Positions 1 to 7,919 are shown, counted from the stretch's first letter. The stretch: DNA of 64,000 bases from Methylobacterium mesophilicum SR1.6/6 (GCF_000364445.2 NZ_CP043538.1:2301612-2365611); one strand, 5' to 3'. Notes: generated by a model from the letters alone, not told the origin. Made by a program: numbers and translations.

Positions 1-323
1 TCTACGAGGAGGCCAAGACCGCTTGGCACATCCCGAAGAAGGCGCTGAGGACGGTCATCAAGGCGCGCGCCACCGAGCGGAAGCTCGAAGACATGCGCAA
101 CGATCTGGACCTTGTCGATCGCGAGAGCTTCGACCAGATCCGGCATGCGCTGGGTGGTCTGGCCGACACACCGCTCGGCGATGCCGCCCTGTCCGGCTCG
201 GATGAATCGAAGGACGGCAAGGCCGGCCGGCAATCGCGCAAGGACCGCAACGCCGCCCTGGATGCGGTCTCAACCGGGAACGGGGCTGAGAAGCTCGCGA
301 CCGGCATCAGCAAGCTGAACTGA
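1..323 (+). CDS. GapR/DUF2312-like phage protein, C-terminal part (cut by window edge)
   Basis: The reading frame is open from base 3 to the stop at 323, so the N-terminus lies outside the window. The visible part begins with the pattern EEAKTAWHIPKKALRTVIKA, then a Lys/Arg-rich helical stretch and an acidic tail. This resembles the coiled-coil DNA-binding GapR-like (DUF2312) proteins common in alphaproteobacterial phages; binding DNA is inferred from the family. It sits 10 bases upstream of the terminase gene, in the usual place for a small DNA-associated phage protein. The internal ATG at 93 is less likely as a start because similarity continues upstream of it. Confidence 0.6.
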   Translation, partial: YEEAKTAWHIPKKALRTVIKARATERKLEDMRNDLDLVDRESFDQIRHALGGLADTPLGDAALSGSDESKDGKAGRQSRKDRNAALDAVSTGNGAEKLATGISKLN

Positions 324-333
324 GCCGGCGGCC

Positions 334-1422
334 GTGACCTACTCCGGCATCATCATGTCGCTCGACCTCGCTGGCAACGCCGGAGTGGGCGAGGGCCGCC
401 CAGGTGGTGTCCCCCGGCTCTACGACGCCGAGCTGCGTCGCGAAGGTGACGACTGGGAGGACACCTGGGGCCGCGCGGTCAGCTGGATCGCGGATCGGCT
501 CGCCATGTACGCGGGCGACAGCGACGACGAGGAGAATCGCTTCGATCCGGGCGTGGTCGAGAAGCTGAACCCGCTCTTCGGGGTGTCGCTCAACCCGACC
601 TCGCTGGAGACGGAGGCGCGGGAGGCGCGCCGGTCCGAGGCGAAGCTGCAGGAGTACAAGCGCACCCGGCTCAACATCTGGAGCAGGGCCGCCGGCAACC
701 TGTTCTCGACCGAACGCTGGGACGCCTGCGGGGACCCGAAGCTGACGCTCGACGCGCTGAAGGGCTACCCGATGTTCGTGGGGGTCGACCTCGCGAGCGC
801 CTCGGATCTGAACGCAGCCGCCTTCATCATCGTGGTGGGCGACGTGATGTACGCGGTGTTCCGCTACTGGCTGCCGGAACGCTCGCCGCGGTTCCAAGAC
901 GACCGGTACGCGGACCAGTTCATCGCCTGGGAGCGGGCGAAGCACCTGACGACGACGCGCGGCAGCCACGTCCACCACCCGACGATCCTCGCCGACATCC
1001 TCGGTATGGTCGAGGGGCACAACGTGGCCGCCTTCGCCTGCGACCGGTTCCAGGCCGACTACATCATGGGTGCGGTCGAGGAGCGCGGGCACACGGCCTA
1101 TTCGGTGGCCAAGACCGCGGCGCACGTGACGCGGGCGACGGATGACCTCGTTGCCCGCCATCAGGATCCGGCACGGCTGCAGCACGACGCCAACCCGATC
1201 ACCTCGTGGATGGCTGGCAACGTGGTCGGCCGATACGACGAGAACGACAACGTCCTGCCGAAGAAGGCCCAGAAGGGCTCGAAGGCCTCCATCGACGGCA
1301 TGGACGCGCTGATCAATGCCAACGCCGCGCAGCTCGCGCACGAGTCGGGCGTGATCGGCGGCGGCATCAAGGTCGAGAAGCCGAATCCCTACCTCGCGCG
1401 CGGCCTCGCCGGCGCGAACTGA
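334..1422 (+). CDS. Phage terminase large subunit, nuclease half only
   Basis: The 362-residue protein matches the C-terminal part of HK97-type large terminases: a linker with LNPLFGVSLNPTSLE near residues 78-92, then an RNase H-fold nuclease with VGVDLAS (Asp152), an Asp at FACDRF (Asp237) and a late Asp pair near residues 321-324. This domain cuts concatemeric phage DNA during packaging. A normal large subunit is about 500-600 residues and starts with a Walker A/B ATPase; that half is missing. An in-frame stop lies at 316-318, so the frame does not extend upstream. The start is a GTG with a weak ribosome site. Either the gene is truncated or the ATPase is encoded separately left of the window. 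Confidence 0.8.
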   Translation: MTYSGIIMSLDLAGNAGVGEGRPGGVPRLYDAELRREGDDWEDTWGRAVSWIADRLAMYAGDSDDEENRFDPGVVEKLNPLFGVSLNPTSLETEAREARRSEAKLQEYKRTRLNIWSRAAGNLFSTERWDACGDPKLTLDALKGYPMFVGVDLASASDLNAAAFIIVVGDVMYAVFRYWLPERSPRFQDDRYADQFIAWERAKHLTTTRGSHVHHPTILADILGMVEGHNVAAFACDRFQADYIMGAVEERGHTAYSVAKTAAHVTRATDDLVARHQDPARLQHDANPITSWMAGNVVGRYDENDNVLPKKAQKGSKASIDGMDALINANAAQLAHESGVIGGGIKVEKPNPYLARGLAGAN

Positions 1423-1425
1423 CCG

Positions 1426-2889
1426 TTGCCTCGCCACCCTCTGAACGATTGGTCGCCGATGGCCGAGACCGAAGCCGAGATGTGGCAGCGATCGGGCATG
1501 ACTGCCCAGGACCTGGCCACCGTTTCCGGGCCCGTGCGCGCGGATAGCGCCGAGGGCTGGGACGAGATCGGCTGGTCCGATGTCAGCGACCTGTTGGGCC
1601 TCGGCACGCGCGGCGGCCGCTATTTCTACGGCCGGGACGCGGTCGGCATCGCGTTGGCGATCCAGTGCGCGGACGTGAAGGCCCGCGACCTGTCCAAGGC
1701 CGAGATGCTGCTGTGGCGCCGGGCCGGCCGCGGCTGGACGATGGTCGACGCGGATCAGCACTGGTTCGCGATGCTGCTCATGACCCGGCCGAACGAGTGG
1801 CACACGTGGTCCGAGTTCTGGCGGATGATGGGGCTCCACCTGGAGCTCGCGCAGAACGCCTACGCCTACAAGGACATCGCCACCGACGGCACGGTCCGGC
1901 AGCTCATCCCGATCCAGCCGGCGCGGTGCCGGGCTCGGATCTCGACCGGCGGGAAGCTCTTCTACGAGATCTCCGCCGGCACGATGTTCGAGGAGGCGCA
2001 GCTCGGCGACGCCTACATGGTGGTGCCGGCCGACCGGATCGTGCACCTGCGCGGGCGGCTCTGGGACGGCCTCTATGGCCTCTCGAACCTCGCGCTGGGC
2101 TCGCCGATCTTCGACCTCGTCTCGGCGATCGCGGAGTTCCAAGCCAACATCTTCGGCAACGACGGCAAGCAGCCGATCGTGTTCGAGACCGACACGGCGT
2201 TCGACACCGGCGAGAAGAGCGACGCAGCGTTCCGGCGCCTGAAGCAGCAGCTCAGCGACCGCGTGCGCAAGGCCACCGCCAACGGTGACCCGATCCTGCT
2301 GGAGGCGGGACTGAAGGCGAAGACGATCGCCATCAACGCGCAGCAGGCCGAGAGCAAGGACAGCTTCAACCAGCAGATCATGCGCGTGTGCGGGCTCATG
2401 AATTGCCCGCCGCACAAGATCTTCGCTCTAGAGGCCGTCGCCTACAACAACATGGCGGCGATGAACCGCCAGTATTACAGCGACTGTCTCCACCCAATGT
2501 CGCACGGGATCCAGGAGAGCTTCCGGCTCTCGCTGCTGCCGCGCGCCGAGTGGCCGAAGTACACGCCGCAGTTTGACCAGGTCGCGCTCATGGCGACCGA
2601 TCTGGAGGCGCTGTCGAAGCTCGTCGACATGGCGGCCAAGAACGGACTCGGCACCTTCGACGAGCTGCGCGAGGTGCTGCCGTTCCGCTGGAATCCGCTG
2701 AAGGCCGGCGGCGACCAGCGGATGGTGCCGGTGAACATGAGCCTGATCGACGCGGACGGCCGGGTCATCCAGGCCGGCACTGGCCAGAACCCCACGCAGC
2801 CGGGCGCAGGACAGGGCGAGAGCCCCGACAACAACGCGGGCAAGGGCGCCGCCCTGCGGCTCGCCTACGACGCGACAGGAGCGGCCTGA
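1426..2889 (+). CDS. Phage portal protein (HK97 family)
   Basis: A 487-residue protein with HK97-type portal features: an early segment ending GIALAIQCADVKARDLSKAE, a middle region rich in aromatic residues (WHTWSEFWRMMGLHLELAQN), and a helical stem with QQAESKDSFNQQIMRVCGL followed by CPPHKIF. Portals form the dodecameric ring through which terminase packages DNA and to which the tail attaches. The upstream terminase ends 3 bases before and the protease overlaps its stop by one base, so the three are co-translated. The first start in frame is a TTG at 1426; an ATG at 1459 (residue 12) is a reasonable alternative. The length is normal, so unlike its upstream neighbour this gene looks intact. 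Confidence 0.85.
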   Translation: MPRHPLNDWSPMAETEAEMWQRSGMTAQDLATVSGPVRADSAEGWDEIGWSDVSDLLGLGTRGGRYFYGRDAVGIALAIQCADVKARDLSKAEMLLWRRAGRGWTMVDADQHWFAMLLMTRPNEWHTWSEFWRMMGLHLELAQNAYAYKDIATDGTVRQLIPIQPARCRARISTGGKLFYEISAGTMFEEAQLGDAYMVVPADRIVHLRGRLWDGLYGLSNLALGSPIFDLVSAIAEFQANIFGNDGKQPIVFETDTAFDTGEKSDAAFRRLKQQLSDRVRKATANGDPILLEAGLKAKTIAINAQQAESKDSFNQQIMRVCGLMNCPPHKIFALEAVAYNNMAAMNRQYYSDCLHPMSHGIQESFRLSLLPRAEWPKYTPQFDQVALMATDLEALSKLVDMAAKNGLGTFDELREVLPFRWNPLKAGGDQRMVPVNMSLIDADGRVIQAGTGQNPTQPGAGQGESPDNNAGKGAALRLAYDATGAA

Positions 2890-3785
2890 TGGCGAGCAAG
2901 AACGTCTCGATCGACGAATACCTCAACTCGCGCGGCTACGGCGGCGTCGAGCGCAAGCAGTTCGCCCGGGACTCGGGCGTGATCATCAAGGCTGCGCCGT
3001 CCGGCCTCGCGAAGGCTCGGTACGACAAGGAGGCGCGCACCATGCGCTTCGTGATGTCGGCCGAGGTCGAGGACCGCGATCGCGACATCGTCGTGCAGGC
3101 CGGGCTGAACACCTCCGAGTTCGAGAAGAATCCGGTCGCGCCCTGGTCACATCGCGCCGGGGATCCGCCGGTGGGCACGTGGTCTGATCTGGAGAAGTCG
3201 CTCGGCGGCCGGCCGAAGCGCACCGAGGGGACGCTGACCCTGGTGAAGGGCGACGTCATGGCCGACCGCCTTGACGTGCACTTCCAGGCCGGCAGCATCC
3301 GCGCCTGCTCCATCGGCTTCATGCCGCTGTCGATCGAGCGCCGAGAGGTGCCGGACGATCAGCAGGGCGGCTACTTCTTCCCCGGTTACATGATCCACGA
3401 GGCCGAGCTGTACGAGTGCTCGCCCTGCTGCGTGCCGGCGAATCCCGCCGCGCTGGCCAAGGCCGCGGCCGAGGGCGACGTCCTGGCCCGGGAGACGATC
3501 GAGCATGTGCTCGACACGTGGACCCTGGAGAAGGGCGTTATCGTCCCGCGCAAGGCGTTCGAGGACGCTCATCAGCAGTCCGGATCCGAGCGCAAGACGT
3601 TCGTGATGGGCGGCGAGCGCTTCGTGGCCTTCAAGGACGCTGCGGGCGATCCGAAGACGACGCATAAGCGCTGCCCGGGCAGGAACGCGGGCGTGAAGGC
3701 GGACTGGATCAAGGCCATCACCGCACGGATGGGCGAGCTGCACCCGGGCGGCTGCCAGTGCGGCGCGCACGACAAGGTGGCGTGA
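2889..3785 (+). CDS. Phage prohead maturation protease (HK97 type)
   Basis: A 298-residue protein with the herpesvirus-like S78 protease signature: a catalytic His in APWSHRAGDPPVG (His88) and a catalytic Ser in IRACSIGF (Ser141), with an acidic ELYECS segment shortly after as in HK97 protease. It would process scaffold and capsid during head maturation. The C-terminal 90 residues extend past the usual protease domain and carry a Cys-rich end. Its ATG overlaps the portal stop. Normally a major capsid gene follows immediately or is fused; here a 46-residue gene follows instead and no capsid gene is seen downstream. Confidence 0.85.
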   Translation: MASKNVSIDEYLNSRGYGGVERKQFARDSGVIIKAAPSGLAKARYDKEARTMRFVMSAEVEDRDRDIVVQAGLNTSEFEKNPVAPWSHRAGDPPVGTWSDLEKSLGGRPKRTEGTLTLVKGDVMADRLDVHFQAGSIRACSIGFMPLSIERREVPDDQQGGYFFPGYMIHEAELYECSPCCVPANPAALAKAAAEGDVLARETIEHVLDTWTLEKGVIVPRKAFEDAHQQSGSERKTFVMGGERFVAFKDAAGDPKTTHKRCPGRNAGVKADWIKAITARMGELHPGGCQCGAHDKVA

Positions 3786-3925
3786 TGGATGACGAGAAGC
3801 CCGTCGAGCCACGCCCGCTGCCGCCGCGGCCCGAGCTGCCGCCGGTGAAGTACCGCCAGCCAGCCGGCTTCAGCATCGGCAACTGGATCTGGCGCAAGTT
3901 CGTCGCCCCGTTCTTCGGAGGCTGA
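3785..3925 (+). CDS. Small proline-rich phage protein (46 aa)
   Basis: An ATG overlaps the stop of the protease gene (TGATG), giving a 46-residue protein. The first half is Pro/Glu/Arg rich (EPRPLPPRPELPPVKYRQP) and the end is aromatic (NWIWRKFVAPFFGG). The overlap and phage context argue that it is translated. I do not recognise a family. The hydrophobic C-terminus could bind membrane or a capsid partner, which is speculation. Confidence 0.55.
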   Translation: MDDEKPVEPRPLPPRPELPPVKYRQPAGFSIGNWIWRKFVAPFFGG

Positions 3926-4005
3926 CGACCAACCCATTCCATTCCGGAATGAGTTCGACCCGAGCCGGCCGGGCCCGCCGCGCATCCCGAAACGAAAGTC
4001 CCGAC

Positions 4006-4569
4006 ATGACCCGCTTCCTCCGCAGCGGCGCGCTCGCATGCGCGCTCGCCTTCGCCTCCATGCCGGCCCTGATCCCGCTGGCGGCCCATGCCGCCGAGGC
4101 CTCCGCCACGGTCGCCCAGCCCGCGACCGACACCGCGGTGGTCACCGTGCCGCTCGGCACGTGGCTGGCCTCCTACGCCGCCGGCATCCAGGAAATCGTT
4201 GTCTCGCTGGTGATGGGCCTGATCGCCTTCGCCTGCCGCCGCCTGCCCGCCGCCGTCGGCTCGGTGATCAAGGGCATCCTCACCCAGCAGCTCGTCGAGC
4301 GCGCCATCGCCTTCGGGTTCAACACGGTCCAGGGCGCCGCCGAGGGCATGAAGCTGTCGGTCGACGTGCGCAGCACCGTGCTGGCCAACGCCCTGAACTA
4401 TGCCGTTGCCCATGCGCCGGAATGGTTCATCAAGTGGGTGGGCGGCACGTCGGCGATCCGCGACCACATCATCGCGCTGCTCCCGCAAGATGCTGACGCC
4501 TCGCTGGCGCACACCACGCCCACGGCGATCGGCGCGACCACCGCTGATCCGGTCCGGCTCATCGGGTGA
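4006..4569 (+). CDS. Exported or membrane phage protein, unknown function (187 aa)
   Basis: The chosen ATG at 4006 gives a clear N-terminal signal (basic MTRFLRS, hydrophobic core, then AAHAAEA at a likely signal-peptidase site). An upstream ATG at 3949 would hide this behind a basic leader. After the signal, residues about 50-75 form a further hydrophobic segment (GIQEIVVSLVMGLIAFAC), followed by an amphipathic region. It opens the chain of small membrane genes to 6640, in which each start overlaps or nearly touches the previous stop. I do not recognise a family. Its place after the head genes fits a lysis or envelope module. Confidence 0.6.
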   Translation: MTRFLRSGALACALAFASMPALIPLAAHAAEASATVAQPATDTAVVTVPLGTWLASYAAGIQEIVVSLVMGLIAFACRRLPAAVGSVIKGILTQQLVERAIAFGFNTVQGAAEGMKLSVDVRSTVLANALNYAVAHAPEWFIKWVGGTSAIRDHIIALLPQDADASLAHTTPTAIGATTADPVRLIG

Positions 4570-4817
4570 TGTTCAGCTTCTCAGCCCTGCTGAGTGCGCT
4601 GCTCGGCCTCCTAGCGCGGACGTTCTCGGACGTCATCGTGAAGGAGGTCGACAGCCTGCGTCACGATCAGGATCAGCGCGATCTCGGCGCGTCCAGGCAG
4701 GCGAACGCCTCCACCGCCGCGGCCGAGGCTGCCGAGGCGAAGGCCCGGGCCGCCGGCGATGCCGCCGCCGACAACGACGACGATCCCCGCGACCTGAGAC
4801 CCGAGGACGGGACATGA
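4569..4817 (+). CDS. Small phage protein with N-terminal membrane segment and helical tail (spanin-like region)
   Basis: An 82-residue protein. The first about 18 residues are hydrophobic (FSALLSALLGLLARTF), followed by a charged, Ala-rich helix and an acidic C-terminus. A single membrane anchor plus a helical periplasmic tail, overlapped at its end by a short Cys-containing gene, resembles inner-membrane spanin (Rz) organisation. The family cannot be proved from sequence alone. The ATG overlaps the stop of the preceding gene (TGATG); an adjacent GTG three bases earlier is possible. Confidence 0.55.
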   Translation: MFSFSALLSALLGLLARTFSDVIVKEVDSLRHDQDQRDLGASRQANASTAAAEAAEAKARAAGDAAADNDDDPRDLRPEDGT

Positions 4818-5005
4818 CCTGCGTCGGCTTCGCCCTTGGGCTCGCGATCCTGCACTGCGATCTGCCGCCCGCTTCCGCCGTGCCGGTCGCCCGCCTGTGC
4901 GAGGTGGCCAAGGTCATCCTCTACTCGCGTCAGGACACGGCGGAGACCCGTCGGCAGCTCCGCTATCACAACGCCGCCATCCGCTCCGCCTGCGGCGCCC
5001 GCTGA
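4814..5005 (+). CDS. Small secreted Cys-pair phage protein (63 aa), spanin-partner-like
   Basis: The ATG overlaps the previous stop (ATGA). After a short hydrophobic leader (CVGFALGLAILHC), the protein carries a C..KVILYSRQDT..T..Q...HN......C pattern. I associate this arrangement with small phage lysis-cassette proteins of alphaproteobacteria that follow a lysozyme or Rz gene. Two Cys residues bracket the conserved part and may form a disulfide in the periplasm. It could be an outer-membrane spanin partner, but no clean lipobox is seen. Confidence 0.5.
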   Translation: MTCVGFALGLAILHCDLPPASAVPVARLCEVAKVILYSRQDTAETRRQLRYHNAAIRSACGAR

Positions 5006-5024
5006 TCACCATCGGAACCGGTCA

Positions 5025-5513
5025 ATGCCGCGAGATCGCATCCTGTCGTTCCTGGCGAAGGCCTGGGCGATCTGGGCCAACGTTGCCGGCATCAGCATCA
5101 TCGCGCTCGGCGTGGGTGTCGTCGTCGTGCAGGCTCTGTCCGGCCGCAACGCGGTGATCACTGCGAGCAACGTCCGGATCGAGGGCCAGGGCCCGCCGCA
5201 TCCAGTGATGCGTGTCCCCTACAAGGGCCGGTATCGGTACGTGTACGATTTCGAGCGCCACGAGGCCTGCGCGGGCGAGGTGGTGACCGTCTTCGAGAGC
5301 GCCGACCCGGTGTCGCCAGCCGTGGTCACCGTGCGCCGGCCCACCGTGCTCGACGAGGTCCGCGCCTACCCGAACGTCGCGCCCGACAACCCGCTGCCCG
5401 ATTCCGTGCGCGCCGGCCTCTGGCACGTCTCCGTCTCGATCGTCTCCCACTGCGCCAATCGCGAGTGGACGGATCCGGTGGCGGAGTTCGACATCGAGGT
5501 GTCCGGATCATGA
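5025..5513 (+). CDS. Single-pass membrane phage protein with exterior beta domain (162 aa)
   Basis: Residues about 12-36 form one transmembrane segment (VAGISIIALGVGVVVVQAL). The remainder is a soluble domain with a conserved-looking pair of Cys (EACAGEV and SHCANREW) that may be disulfide-bonded outside the cytoplasm. The ATG at 5025 is preceded by a short gap after the upstream stop and starts directly before the membrane segment. The next gene overlaps its stop (ATGA). I do not recognise the family; the context points to a phage envelope or lysis function. Confidence 0.6.
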   Translation: MPRDRILSFLAKAWAIWANVAGISIIALGVGVVVVQALSGRNAVITASNVRIEGQGPPHPVMRVPYKGRYRYVYDFERHEACAGEVVTVFESADPVSPAVVTVRRPTVLDEVRAYPNVAPDNPLPDSVRAGLWHVSVSIVSHCANREWTDPVAEFDIEVSGS

Positions 5514-5893
5514 GCGACTGGCTGACCTGGATCCTCGGCGCGCTCGGCGTCGGGCACTACCGACCCAGCGCCTACGCGCTCGCCTCCGACCCCATCATGA
5601 TGATGCTCTTCGTCTCGGCATGGTCCACGACGTCCGTGGCCTGCTTGGCGATCGGCGTGACCCTGATGTGGCGGCGCTGGTCGCATCTCACGATGAGCGC
5701 CAACGCCTGCTCGATCTACGGGGCGATGTTCCTACTGATCGGCGTCGATTTCCTGGTGAGCGCCGCCACCGTGTTCATCGCGATCTACCGCCTGAAGGTG
5801 GTGATCCTCGGCCTCACCGCCGCCGTCACGACCACGGTGGCCATCCTCACCATCACACGAATCTTCGGTGCGGCACGCGATGACAGGGGCTGA
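5510..5893 (+). CDS. Polytopic membrane phage protein (127 aa)
   Basis: A very hydrophobic protein with about three membrane segments (near residues 25-50, 63-85 and 92-115) and short basic loops. The ATG overlaps the stop of the previous gene. Size and topology would fit a holin or an accessory membrane protein. Holins are too diverse to assign by eye, so this is inference from position in a cassette of membrane genes. No enzyme motif is visible. Confidence 0.55.
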   Translation: MSDWLTWILGALGVGHYRPSAYALASDPIMMMLFVSAWSTTSVACLAIGVTLMWRRWSHLTMSANACSIYGAMFLLIGVDFLVSAATVFIAIYRLKVVILGLTAAVTTTVAILTITRIFGAARDDRG

Positions 5894-5895
5894 TT

Positions 5896-6255
5896 GTGGA
5901 TTGGGGACCGCTCGTCACGACTGCCATCTCGGCGTTCGCGGGTATCGTCGGGGCCTTCTTCACGTGGCTTGCGACCCGGCCGAAGAACAAGGCTGAGGCC
6001 AACGCGGTCGAGGCGCAGACGGAGCTGACGAGCATCTCCGGCTTCCAGATCCTGGTGCGTGAGCTCCAGGCCGAGCGCGTTCAGCTCATCCAGGTGATCG
6101 AGAAACAGGGTGGTCAGATCGAGAAGCAGAGCGCGGAAATCGCAAAGCTGCGGGGCGTGGTTTCGAATCTCCGGAGCGACTTGGACGATGCGCTTGCAGC
6201 CTGGCGTCGCGGGGAGCCTGCCCCGCCTCCGAAGCCGAGGGGTAACCGCGCATGA
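5896..6255 (+). CDS. Membrane-anchored coiled-coil phage protein (119 aa)
   Basis: Starts with GTG three bases after the previous stop. Residues 5-26 form one membrane segment (LVTTAISAFAGIVGAFFTWL). Residues 35-105 form a long heptad-rich helix (VQLIQVIEKQGGQIEKQSAE), ending in a Pro-rich tail. The anchor plus coiled coil is typical of phage proteins that bridge membrane and periplasm or form oligomers. The next gene overlaps its stop by four bases. No named family is recognised. Confidence 0.55.
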   Translation: MDWGPLVTTAISAFAGIVGAFFTWLATRPKNKAEANAVEAQTELTSISGFQILVRELQAERVQLIQVIEKQGGQIEKQSAEIAKLRGVVSNLRSDLDDALAAWRRGEPAPPPKPRGNRA

Positions 6256-6536
6256 ACCTGTTGAGCAAGGCGATCTATGCGTTCATGCCGGCTGCGCCCG
6301 CCGGGATCTCGGCGGCACAGCAGACCGCATCCGATCTGGCCAACGTGCTTCAAGAGTTTCGGGAGAAACGCGCGGAAGACTTCGCTCAACTGGCCGACCG
6401 CGCCGGTCGAAGCGGCGAGCGCCTTGCTGAAGCGGAACGGGACCGCGATCGGTGGATGGCCTACGCGGAGCAGCTCGAACGGCTCTGCCTGCAGCACGGC
6501 ATCGCCATGCCACCCGCGCCAGACGAAGGCGCCTGA
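6252..6536 (+). CDS. Small helical phage protein (94 aa)
   Basis: A 94-residue mostly helical protein with a short hydrophobic start and a charged coiled-coil region (LADRAGRSGERLAEAERDRD). Its ATG overlaps the upstream stop (ATGA), and its own stop overlaps the next start. The strong translational coupling across this whole run supports expression. No family is recognised. Confidence 0.5.
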   Translation: MNLLSKAIYAFMPAAPAGISAAQQTASDLANVLQEFREKRAEDFAQLADRAGRSGERLAEAERDRDRWMAYAEQLERLCLQHGIAMPPAPDEGA

Positions 6537-6640
6537 TGCTTTGGACCCATACCGGCGAGACCTTGATGTACGTCGGGATCGGCGTGCTGATCGGCGTCAT
6601 CATCGCGGGGATTGCGCAGCAGATGCAGGGGCCACCGTAG
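6536..6640 (+). CDS. Tiny membrane protein (34 aa), last gene of the cassette
   Basis: The ATG overlaps the previous stop (TGATG) and encodes 34 residues, of which about 20 (MYVGIGVLIGVIIAGIAQQM) form one membrane helix. A strong intrinsic terminator follows at 6688-6718, marking the end of the operon. A single short helix is compatible with a pinholin-like or regulatory membrane peptide, but nothing in the sequence proves it. Confidence 0.45.
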   Translation: MLWTHTGETLMYVGIGVLIGVIIAGIAQQMQGPP

Positions 6641-6687
6641 CTGGCCCGCCGCTTGCGACAGCCCAGTCTTCCTCCCTGAGCCACTTC

Positions 6688-6718
6688 GCCCCGCCGGCAC
6701 CGCCGCGCGGGGCTTTTT
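6688..6718 (+). terminator. Intrinsic terminator ending the phage structural/lysis operon
   Basis: GCCCCGC (6688-6694) pairs perfectly with GCGGGGC (6707-6713), with a smaller inner stem in the loop, followed directly by TTTTT. It lies 48 bases after the last small membrane gene. Confidence 0.85.
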
Positions 6719-6805
6719 CGTGCAAATCATCCCCCATTTGCGGGATGATTCAGCGGCAGCCGGGCGATAATCCCTGCTAAGTCATTCCCAAGACGAGACT
6801 ACCTC

Positions 6806-6836
6806 AGCCCGCCCGGTTCGCCGCGGCGGGCTCTTT
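6806..6836. terminator. Hairpin, probable second terminator
   Basis: AGCCCGCC (6806-6813) pairs with GGCGGGCT (6825-6832), an 8-bp stem followed by CTTT. It lies just past the 3' end of the convergent minus-strand gene and may serve both directions. Confidence 0.55.
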
Positions 6837-6861
6837 CGTGCTCCTCCGTAGCTAGTTCGCG

Positions 6862-7470
6862 TTAAGCCGCAGACTCAGTCCGCCTGCGTCGCAGGAAGGC
6901 GACAGTGCCACCGACCAAGGCGAGGCCGAGGAAGGCGTTCACCTCTGGCGATGGAGCGCCACCGCTGTTGGCGCCACCCCCTGAGCCGCTACCGCCGGTC
7001 GGAGCCAGCACCGCTTGGAAGAAACCGGCGATGTCGGTCACATACCCATCCTCGACGCCGTTGGTCTGATGGTATGCTTGCTGAATATTGATGTTTCCGC
7101 TAATTGAATTTTGAGAAACATTGATAGTGTCCGACTGAATTACAATGTTTCCGCCGGTCGCTCCAGGATTGCTAATCCCATTTGTCACAAACCCAGCAAG
7201 CATTGAGCTTGATCCAGACGACCCAGAATTATAAATATTACCAAAAGCCACATTCCCCAAGCTAAATGTATAGGATCCAAGAATTGCCGTGCCATTTACA
7301 GACGTAATTACCGAATTCTCGTTGGAAACGAAACTGCCGAAGGCGGAAATATTTCCACCGTCAAATGTCGTAATGCTGAAATTATAAGTGTCGTCGGACC
7401 TTGCTGCAGACGGAAGGCTAAGTATGACTGCCCCAATAGCCGCACATATCGCCTTTTTGTACTTAATCAT
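6862..7470 (-). CDS. Exported protein with C-terminal sorting signal (PEP-CTERM-like), AT-rich cargo gene
   Basis: The ATG at 7470 has a GAGG ribosome site directly before it and gives a 202-residue protein with a signal peptide (CAAIGAVILSLPSAARSD). The middle is Ser/Asn/Gly-rich, low-complexity and beta-like. The C-terminus has a short Gly/Ser linker, the motif PSPEVNAFLGLALVGG, a hydrophobic helix and a basic RRRR end. This tripartite tail is the layout of PEP-CTERM-type sorting signals processed by an exosortase; the exact motif is a variant. Codon and base use are much more AT-rich than neighbouring genes, which suggests recent acquisition by the prophage. An upstream start at 7548 would bury the signal peptide. 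Confidence 0.65.
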   Translation of the reverse strand: MIKYKKAICAAIGAVILSLPSAARSDDTYNFSITTFDGGNISAFGSFVSNENSVITSVNGTAILGSYTFSLGNVAFGNIYNSGSSGSSSMLAGFVTNGISNPGATGGNIVIQSDTINVSQNSISGNINIQQAYHQTNGVEDGYVTDIAGFFQAVLAPTGGSGSGGGANSGGAPSPEVNAFLGLALVGGTVAFLRRRRTESAA

Positions 7471-7919
7471 CACCTCGCCCCCAATGAGACGCTTATACGG
7501 CGCGCCTACACTGATCTGAGCGATATCAGAGCTCCAATTACCTGCCAAGCACGATAAATGATGCTTCTCCGTTCATGATAAGTAATTACTACGCAGTGTG
7601 TTGCCTACGGAGCACTGACAAGCTCGGATTTTCCTGTACGAAGATGAATTCTATAGATGTCAAATAGCTGCAAAATTGGGCTTAACCTGAATATGCGTGT
7701 CTGCGATCTTGTACGAAGACCAATGACCGGATTGGGGAGGTAGCCACGGCGAGAAGTTGCAGGGCAGCCTCTGCGGATTGGCAGACCAGGTGCGGGAAAT
7801 ATCGTGACTATTGGGCATCCTGATCCGCTACTCGCGTTGCGTATCGGCTCGGCTCACACGCTGGTGAGATCGGACGCTCCCCCGCCCCGTGAGCAGATCG
7901 GGGCGGGGCCGGGCGGCGG
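7471..7919. other. Intergenic region, no gene seen; contains one copy of an 84-bp repeat
   Basis: About 450 bases lie between a minus-strand gene start and another minus-strand gene end. The left part (to about 7640) is AT-rich and probably carries the promoter of the gene ending at 6862. The right end holds the repeat at 7833-7916. Confidence 0.6.
7833..7916 (+). repeat. 84-bp repeat, copy 1 (inverted relative to copy 2 at 27995-28078)
   Basis: This segment matches the reverse complement of 27995-28078 over 84 positions with only three or so differences, all near the end at 7892-7916. It contains a perfect 9-bp hairpin: CCCCGCCCC (7880-7888) with GGGGCGGGG (7900-7908). Here the hairpin lies just downstream of the minus-strand gene ending at 7920 and may act as its terminator, although no T tract follows. 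Confidence 0.85.

Noticed and set aside
307..2415. A 702-residue open frame on the minus strand across the terminase and portal genes
   Set aside because: It is antisense to two well-supported phage genes, has the Arg/His/Gly/Pro-rich composition of a GC-rich shadow frame, and no domain.
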